Shown: in pieces, positions 57,331-64,000 of the stretch | Position numbering within the stretch: the stretch's first letter is position 1 | Layout: the number at the start of each line of letters is the position of its first letter | Assembly (NCBI GenBank): GCA_017893485.1 | Contig: CM030362.1 | Coordinates: 259,295,755-259,359,754, forward strand | DNA length: 64,000 bases | Source: Hemerocallis citrina | Taxonomy: Eukaryota > Streptophyta > Magnoliopsida > Asparagales > Asphodelaceae | Direction of reading: 5' to 3' | Program-made: the position numbers and the translations under genes | Notes under the pieces: generated by a model | Told to the model about the DNA's origin: nothing | Databases searched by the model: none | Seen by the model: only the letters and a program-made list of their open reading frames with translations

Positions 57331-57693
57331 ATGATGACAACACAATAACTTATAATAACAATTACATATCATGAAGTCATACAAAATTGAAAGATGTATA
57401 AAATATAAACATGTATGCTCCCCTTAACTAATGTACAACAAGCACACAAGTAATAATATGCACAAAAACATGCACAAGACAAAACATGCACCAAAAACAC
57501 ATGCACAAAAAACAAGCCTTTTCTCTCCCTTTGTCATCAACAAAAACAAAAAAAAATAGAAGGAGGGGCATTGCATAACCATAACAAATTAATACATCGA
57601 AAATGAAGTACAGGGTTGCAAATACTACATAGAAGTGAAATACATAAAACATGAAAAACTACAACAACAAAAAAAACAGAAAATACATCAAGT

Positions 57694-58769
57694 TTATTTG
57701 TCTTTTTCGTCGTCATCACCTGTGGAGGTAAGAGGATGTTGTGGAAATTGTTGAGTGAACAAGTGAGTAAGGTTAGCAAGACTAGCCTCAAGATTATCCT
57801 GTCTAGTGAGGATAAGATCGGTACAATCCATGAGATAATTTACTGAAATATAAAGGCTCTCGGGATCAGCAAAGACAGCTCTAGGACGAGAAGAGCTAGA
57901 AGCAGAAGACCGACGACTAGAAGTGGCTAAAGGAATATGAGGTACATTCCTTTGAGGTGACCGAGGAGGAGAGTTAATGATCTTCATTCAAGCTAAACTC
58001 GCACGATCAACAGACTCATAGTGAGTAACAACACTAGACTCAGAAGTAAGATCAACTTCATAGAAGTTGAAGACATGAGTAAGTATTGCACCAAAAGGAA
58101 GGAAAGAGGTGTGAGCCTTATGGAGACGATTGAAAATGACTCGAATCCAATTTATTTGGATGTTGCCGAAAATGGCATACACAGCTTGTTGCAATTCAAA
58201 AGAGAATTAGTCGTAGCTACCCGTTTTAGGGATAATGTTATACGACAATATTCGGGCAACAAGCTTGGCTAGAGGACTAATCGATTTGTTGGTGATTGGA
58301 GGACCTCGATTAGGCAAAAAATAAAAATAAAAATAAAAAAAATAGATTGATCATCCATTTCAATTTCACCCAAATCTAATCCTTCATATGGGATACCCAA
58401 AATAATTCCCAATTTTTCAGGAGTTAACCTCATACGAATATTTTTTACCATAGTAGTAAAAAATATTTCGTTACCATCCTCGGAGGTGGAAACCTTCATA
58501 TTTGTGTAAAATAAATAGATAAGTTGTGGATAGTAATAAGGTGGATTGACAAGAGAAAGCAAGTCAAATAACCCACATTGTTCAAATAATGGGGCTAAGG
58601 GGAACCTATCTAAATCAGGAAAATTGACAAATCTCCCCGGAAAGATAGCAATTTGACATATGAGAAAGAATTTCTCAACTAGGTTGGGATTTCTTAAGTA
58701 TTGAAGATAGTTCTGAGAAGATTAACCTTCGTCAACATTAGAACATCTAGCTCTCTTAGGTTTAGGCAT
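57694..58769 (-). pseudogene. Sirevirus env-like ORF (putative plant transposon protein domain)
   Basis: It lies between pol and the 3' LTR, the env-like position of Sireviruses. From ATG 58769 (MPKPKRAR): a stop at codon 15, then FPGRFVNFPDLD, DLLSLVNPPYYYPQLIYLFYTNM, NIRMRLTPEKLGIILGIPYEG and an A-rich indel near 58318-58342 that shifts the frame. SPLAKLVARILSYNIIPKTGS, FGNIQINWIRVIF and LPFGAILTHVFNFYEVDL follow. A stop at about 57988 precedes a Ser/Arg/Pro-rich tail ending DDDEKDK at 57694. The LTPE..G..LGIP and NW...(I/V)IF..LPFG..LT pattern matches the PF20167-type domain known from plant retroelements. Its function is unknown; no signal peptide or transmembrane segment is evident, so envelope function is not supported. 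Confidence 0.78.
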
Positions 58770-59397
58770 AGTTGACAAACTAGGAAACTTAAAAGGAGTG
58801 AGAGATAAAAAAAAAATTTACCCAATAACAAGAGAAAGAAGCAAAATAGCTTCAAGAGACTCGAAACAGACTTCGAAATGGAAAGGAAACTCAAATCTGG
58901 ATGGAGATCTCAAATCCAAGAGCTTCAATTTCTGAAATCGCCAAGCACACCAAGAGCAGCCGACTGAGGGTTTTGAGAGCAAAAGTGAAGGGGAAAGTGA
59001 AAAAAGAGGGGTAAGAGATTTTAGGGTTTTTACTAAGAGTGAAGGGCTTAGATTAAGAGTAGCTTTGAATGAAGGGTCGAGATCGACAAGAGGGTAAAAA
59101 TATAGAGAGATACCTCAGTTTAAGTGACGATTCGGAATCAGAAAAACCAAACAGATGTTGCGACAGGCGACTGGTTTTTATATCAGTCAACTTAGTCGAG
59201 AGAAAATTAAACCAAAAGAAACATCAAGTAAAAACTTTCTATCAGTCGACTGGTTATGTATACAGTCGACTGTTCAGAACACAAGATTCAGCAATAATAA
59301 GAACACCGAAAATACTTTATAAGTCGACTGAAAAAGACGTTTAAGTCGACTTAAACAAAATATATTTTCAAGAAATGTCATGAAAACAGCAAATTCC
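58770..59397. other. Spacer between Sirevirus pol and env-like ORF
   Basis: Non-coding, A-rich. It contains three pairs of the CAGTCGACTG-type motif (59164/59184, 59243/59263, 59321/59343). No other feature seen. Confidence 0.65.
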
Positions 59398-62300
59398 TAG
59401 TTCTCTTCTAAAGTTGATAAAAGTGTCTTCCTTAAGTGGTTTGGTAAATATATCTGCTACTTATTTATCAGTAGAAATAAAATCTAAAGTTATATCTCCC
59501 TTTAAAACATGATCACGTAGAAAATGATGTCGAATATCATTATGTTTCGCACGTGAGTGTTGAACCAGATTTTTAGATAGATTAATAGCACTGGTATTAT
59601 CACACATTATAGCAGGTTTTGAAAATGAAATACCATAATCTAATAAAGTTTGTTTCATCCACAAAATTTGGGTACAAGCCAAACTTGCAGCAATATATTC
59701 AGCTTCTGTAGTAGATAGGGATACCGAATTTTGCTTTTTACTGCACCAAGATACTAGTAAATGTCCCAAAAAGTGACAAGTTCCACTAGTACTTTTACGA
59801 TCAGTTTTACTACCAGCAAAATCAGCGTCACTATACGACAAAAGTTGAAAATTATCGGTGCGTGGATAAAATAAACCATATTCAGACGTGCCTTTAATGT
59901 ATCTTAGAATACGTTTCACAGCTTTTAAGTGAGATTCTTTGGGATTCGACTGATATCTAGCACACAAACATACACTAAACATAATTTTGGGTCTACTAGC
60001 AGTTATATATAAGAGTGAGCCAATCATATCTCGATAGAGTTTTTGATCGACACTCTTACCTAAATCATATTTGTCAAGTGTAGTAGTAGTAGCCATAGGT
60101 GTGGTTTTACTACTAGTGCTATCCATGCCAAACCATTTGAGTAATTTCTTAGCATATTTTCCTTGATTAATAAATATGCCATTTTGTGACTGCCTTATTT
60201 GTAGTCCAAGAAAATAATTGAGTTCACCCATGTGACTCATCTCAAACTCATTTTTCATGGTATTAGCAAACTCTTGACGGAGATTACTATTAGTAGAACC
60301 AAAAATTATGTCATCGACATATATTTGTATGATTAGAATATCTGTCTCTATTTTTCTAATAAACAATGTAGTATCTACTTTACCTATCTCAAAACCAGCT
60401 TCTAAGAGAAAAGTCTTTAACCGATCATACCAAGCATGAGGTGCTTGTTTAAGACCATATAAAGCCTTTTTCAATTTAAAAACGTGGTTTGAGAATTGTT
60501 CATGTTCAAAACCGGGTGGTTGCTTAACATAAACATCTTCCTTAATAAAACCATTAAGAAAAGAACTCTTGACATCCATTTGGAAGAGTGTAAAATTCAT
60601 AAAACATGCAAAAGATAATAAGATCCTAATTGATTCTAGTCTAGCAACAGGAGAATATGTTTCATCAAAATCGATTCCTTCTTTTTGATTATATCCTTGA
60701 GCAACTAACCTAGCCTTGTTCCTAACGACTTGTCCTGATTCATCTAACTTATCCTTGAATACCCATTTGGTACCAATTATAGTATGGTCAGGAGGTCGTG
60801 GAACTAAATCTTATGCATCATTTCTTATAAATTGGTTTAATTCATCTTGCATGGCATTCATCCAAAATTCATTCTCACAAGCTTCTTGTATATTCTTCGG
60901 TTCAAAATCCGACAAGAAAGTCGTATGAGAAATCATGTTAACATGGGATCTTGTTTGAATACCACGTGAGATGCCACCAATTATTAAGTCATGAGGATGA
61001 TCTCTAACTTCAACAAACGATTTTGGTAAAGTTTGAGTCATCACAACAGGATCAGTCGACTTAACAAGTCCATCAGTCGACTAATTCACATCAGTCGACT
61101 TAATATCCTTATCAGTCGACTTGTCTAGGGTAGTTTGCTCTAGTGATTTAATAACGTTATTTAAAGGTGATAAATCAATTTCATCATCTTCAATAACAGT
61201 AGATGAAGGCAATGATTCATCAAATGAAACATGCATAGATTCTTCAATAGTCAAGGTTGACTTATTGAAAATTCTATATGCCTTACTCCTATTTGGGTAT
61301 CCAATGAAGATACCTTGATTAGATCTAGGATCAAATTTATCTAAATTATCTTTAGTGTTTAAAATGAAACACTTGTATCCAAATACTTTAAAATAAGATA
61401 CTTTAGGAATTCTTTCAAAAAATAGTTCATAACAAGTTTTCTTCAGTTTAGGTCTAATCAATATTCTATTTAAAACATAACCTTTTGTAGAAACAGCTTC
61501 AGCACAGAAGTATTTAGGCAAATTGCTTTCAACAAGCATAATACGTGCACACTCTTGCAATGTCCTATTCTTTCTTTCGACCACTCCATTTTGTGGTGAA
61601 GCTCTAGGAAATGTAAACAAATGTGTTATACCATTCTTGTTGCAATATTCTGAAAACATTTCATTCTCAAATTCTCCACCATGACACTTCTAATAGTGAC
61701 TATGGTTAGATATTTTTAATTTTGAATTTGTTTACAAAAATTTGCAAATTCTTCAAAAGCATCATATCTATGTTTTAAAAAGAAAACCCATGTAAATTTT
61801 GAAAAATCATCCACTAAAACAAATACATATCTACTTTTATTTAAAGAAGTGACTCCAGTAGGACCAAATAAATCCATATGGATTAATTCGAGAGGCCTAC
61901 TAGTAGAAATCATTTTTTTTGTCTTAAAAGTAGATTTGACTTGTTTTCCTAGTTGACATGCATCACATAACTTATCTTTCTTAAGAGATAGTCTTGACAG
62001 TTCTTTAACTAGGTTGTACTTAGACAATTTAGCAATATTTTTCATATTCACATGGCCAAATCTCTTATGACAAAGCCAAGAATCGTTGTTAGAAGCTACT
62101 AAACAAAAATCATCAGAGAATTCATTGGTTTTTAAACATAATTCATAGATATTGTTTTTCCTAAATCCTTGAAAAATTATATTTTGCATGGAAGAATCAT
62201 AAATTAAACATACATCTTTTTCAAAAATAATTTTATATCCCTTATCACACAATTGGCTAATACTTAACAGATTATGCTTAAGACCACTAATAAGAAAAAC

Positions 62301-62455
62301 TTCTTCTATAGTAAGGGTAGTGTTCTTACCGACCATGCCTATTCCAATAACATTCCCTTTGTTGTTGTCACCGAATGTGACTGTTCCTCCATCTATTTCT
62401 TGAATGGAAGAAAGAAGGTTAGCATGACCAGTCATATGCTTGGAGCATCCGCTGT
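59398..62455 (-). pseudogene. Sirevirus pol: protease end, integrase, reverse transcriptase, RNase H
   Basis: Protease: ILDSGCSKHMTGH near 62420-62455. Integrase zinc region: HKRFGHVN...CDACQLGK (61716-62435). Integrase core: HMDLFGP and DDFSKFTWV. A frameshift at about 61690 falls on the expected second catalytic Asp (the D-H-G-G-E-F motif reads CHGGEFEN). The core then continues as PQNGVVERKNRT with the Glu intact (61081-61659). RT (59461-60600 and 60600-61044): [23 protein letters not shown] and an intact YVDDIIFG catalytic box. RNase [18 protein letters not shown] and TEAEYIAA. A stop at 59461 interrupts STDK-stop-VADIFTKPL, so the natural end is near 59398. The integrase-RT linker (61053-61122) carries four CAGTCGACT motifs read as KSTD. 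Confidence 0.9.
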
Positions 62456-62479
62456 CAAGTATCCAACGTTCTCTTTAGG

Positions 62480-63680
62480 TACCTATAAAATAATCAATGT
62501 GAATATGGTACCTCTTTCATTGGGTCCGAAAGGAATTATTTTTTGGGAAACCAAACCCAAAGTGAGTTTGATTTAACACCAAAAGCAAGAATATAATTTA
62601 CAGAATTACATACATTAAGAACATAAGAATTTATATAAGTAATTCTATCGTTTAGACTCAGATTGACCAGAACCCAAATGTTTTTAGTCTGTTCAGTCGA
62701 CTTCATTGTACCTTTCAATCGACTGTTATGGGAAGATAGTCGACTGGGAGGTGAAATAGGTCGACTTATCTGAGGTTTCGGTTTCTTTAAATAATAATCC
62801 AAACCTCTGGACAGACGACTGAAATTAGGGTTCATTCGACTGGTCTGAACTACAGAATTACTATTTTCATGGAAAACAATAGTTTTTGGTTTCTCAAAAA
62901 ACTCATATAATTTGTTCTTAACACTAGAAAAAGAATCAGTCTTATTACTACTAGTATTCTTAGAAATATTATGTTTTTCAAGAGACTTTTGAAAACGAAG
63001 TCCAAATCTCTTATTGGATTGAACTTGATTTTGGAGAACTTCATTTAAATTCTCGTTTCCTTTGTTATCTTAGATACATTCTTGGATATCTCTTCATAAT
63101 TTTTCTTAAGAGATACAAGATTTATATCCAAATTAGAAAGTCGAGAATTTAACGACTTGACTTCAACATTTAAGTCAAGATTCTCTTGAGAAAATGTTTG
63201 AATGACTTTCTCTAAGTTTTTAACTCTAATTTTTTCCTTCTTGAGTTCTTGAAAAACCTCATTGAAAGCATCTAATGAGTCATTTGAATCAAAGTTATCA
63301 CTTACTTTGTTTTGTGTGGCCATGAAACATACGTTCGCAACTTTGTTTGACTCCTCATTCTCTTCTTTCGATGAAGAGTCGTTATCATTCTAAGTTGCTT
63401 GATATGCCTTCTCGTTCTTCATATACTTGTTCTTTGTGTACTTTTCCTTCTTGAAGTTATGAGCCCTTCCCTTTTGATTTCACATTTTCTAATGGGCAAT
63501 CCTTCTTCATATGACCTGTTTTGTTGCACTTGAAACAAGTGGGAAGTTCATTAGTATCCTTAAATGTGGAATTAAATTTACCTTTTCTAAGAAACTTCTT
63601 GAACTTTCTAGTGAACATGGCTATCTCTTCTTCATCTTCTTCTTCATCTTCGGAGTTCGACATGGCCTTGAAAGCGACAT
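62480..63680 (-). pseudogene. Sirevirus gag C-terminal part with zinc knuckle
   Basis: 63457-63663 encodes an acidic stretch and the CCHC knuckle CFKCNKTGHMKKDC. 63045-63323 encodes a coiled-coil-like Lys/Glu/Leu segment (VFQELKKEKIRVKNLEKVIQ). 62536-62835 is a linker with SRL repeats encoded by the CAGTCGACTG-type motif. Frames are interrupted by stops. The gag N-terminal half, leader and primer site are missing: at about 63680 gag joins directly to mid-LTR sequence. Confidence 0.8.
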
Positions 63681-64000
63681 GGCTATTAGGTAAACTTCTG
63701 AAATCAGTCTAAAACGAATTCAATGTTATACTAGACTGAATTTCAGAGAACCAAGACTTAGAGTTTGTATGCTTTTGAAAGACTTGTTCTTGTTGAAAAC
63801 AAAAAAACTTGAAACTTAAAGAAATGCTTGGAAATGTTGTGACCTTTGCCAAATGAATTCTATACTCTTTTTATAGAGTTAGAAACGTTTGGACGTTGAG
63901 AGGTTGAATCCCAACTGCCATACAACGGCAATAAAAAGATTTAATTTTGAAAAAAAAGTTTTAAAATCAGAAAACTGTCGAAACGGCTTGAATAGTCAAC
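63681..64000 (-). repeat. Truncated 5' LTR of the Sirevirus
   Basis: About 95% identical by eye to 56480-56800 in the 3' LTR. It begins mid-LTR, so about 600 bp of the R/U5 side are gone together with the leader and gag start. TGGCTATTA is present on both sides of the breakpoint. The LTR continues off-window. Confidence 0.88.

Larger units (their letters stand above)
55875..64000 (-). mobile_element. Sirevirus (Ty1/copia) with env-like ORF, continuing beyond the window
   Basis: Order on the minus strand: part of the 5' LTR (from 64000 down to about 63681), gag end with zinc knuckle, protease, integrase, RT, RNase H, a spacer, an env-like ORF, polypurine tract and 3' LTR (57315-55875). A gene between pol and the 3' LTR and the GAGGGGGGTGAATAGTGTT phrase in the LTR are typical of Sireviruses. 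It inserted into the gag of a gypsy element. The 5-bp flank on the left is GATTT; the right flank is off-window. Confidence 0.88.

Overview
The window is nuclear DNA of a flowering plant, most likely a eudicot. The signs are one host gene with GT-AG introns, AT-rich spacers, and wall-to-wall plant transposable elements: hAT, PIF/Harbinger, Mutator-type MITE, Helitron, Ty3/gypsy, Ty1/copia and Sirevirus. I cannot name the species. Almost no coding sequence is intact; this is an accessory, heterochromatin-like region built by repeated nested insertion.

Layout. 1-1866: right part of a hAT element (H1) whose transposase reads leftward, inserted into a leftward Ty3/gypsy element (about 1867-5250: protease end, gag, primer site, 5' LTR). 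5552-8501: five exons of a leftward host gene for an intracellular leucine-rich-repeat protein with an MGCC acylation-type N-terminus; its 3' exons are not in the window. 8827-9194: a Mutator-type MITE with TSD. 9205-10488: a non-autonomous Helitron touching the MITE's TSD.

10847-29880 is a four-layer nest. A hAT element (H3) is split by a PIF/Harbinger transposon (11320-27285, TSD TTA). Besides its transposase and Myb/SANT-like ORF1, the Harbinger carries a plant-mobile-domain (PMD, MAIN-like) gene. That gene is split inside an exon by a Ty3/gypsy element (12943-22623, TSD GATGG), and the 5' LTR of that element is split by a solo LTR (15894-19995, TSD TTATG).

30.1-39.9 kb: two ~60-bp tandem arrays whose monomers each contain an inverted repeat, other minisatellites, a TA microsatellite, and a complete 3.6-kb hAT copy (H2, 35211-38814, TSD TTCTACAG). 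They appear to belong to, or to have inserted in, the region downstream of a gypsy integrase (fragment at 39766-40114). 40115-53709: a Ty1/copia LTR with primer site, a chromodomain gypsy 3' end with a 3.1-kb LTR, and a stack of LTRs of related gypsy families, including a perfect solo LTR (49400-52258, TSD ATATT). 53710-55874: an internally deleted gypsy gag-pol. 55875-64000: a Sirevirus (Ty1/copia) with LTR, polypurine tract, degenerate env-like ORF, pol, gag end and a truncated second LTR.

The least expected signals are (1) a 10-bp palindrome near CAGTCGACTG, used in pairs mostly 19-22 bp apart, shared by gypsy LTRs and the Sirevirus and read in different reading frames of the Sirevirus polyprotein; (2) the PMD cargo in a Harbinger element with palindromic subterminal repeats; (3) a CGTCAGT...ACTGACG hairpin kept across gypsy LTR families; and (4) ~60-bp arrays that keep an inverted repeat by paired substitutions.
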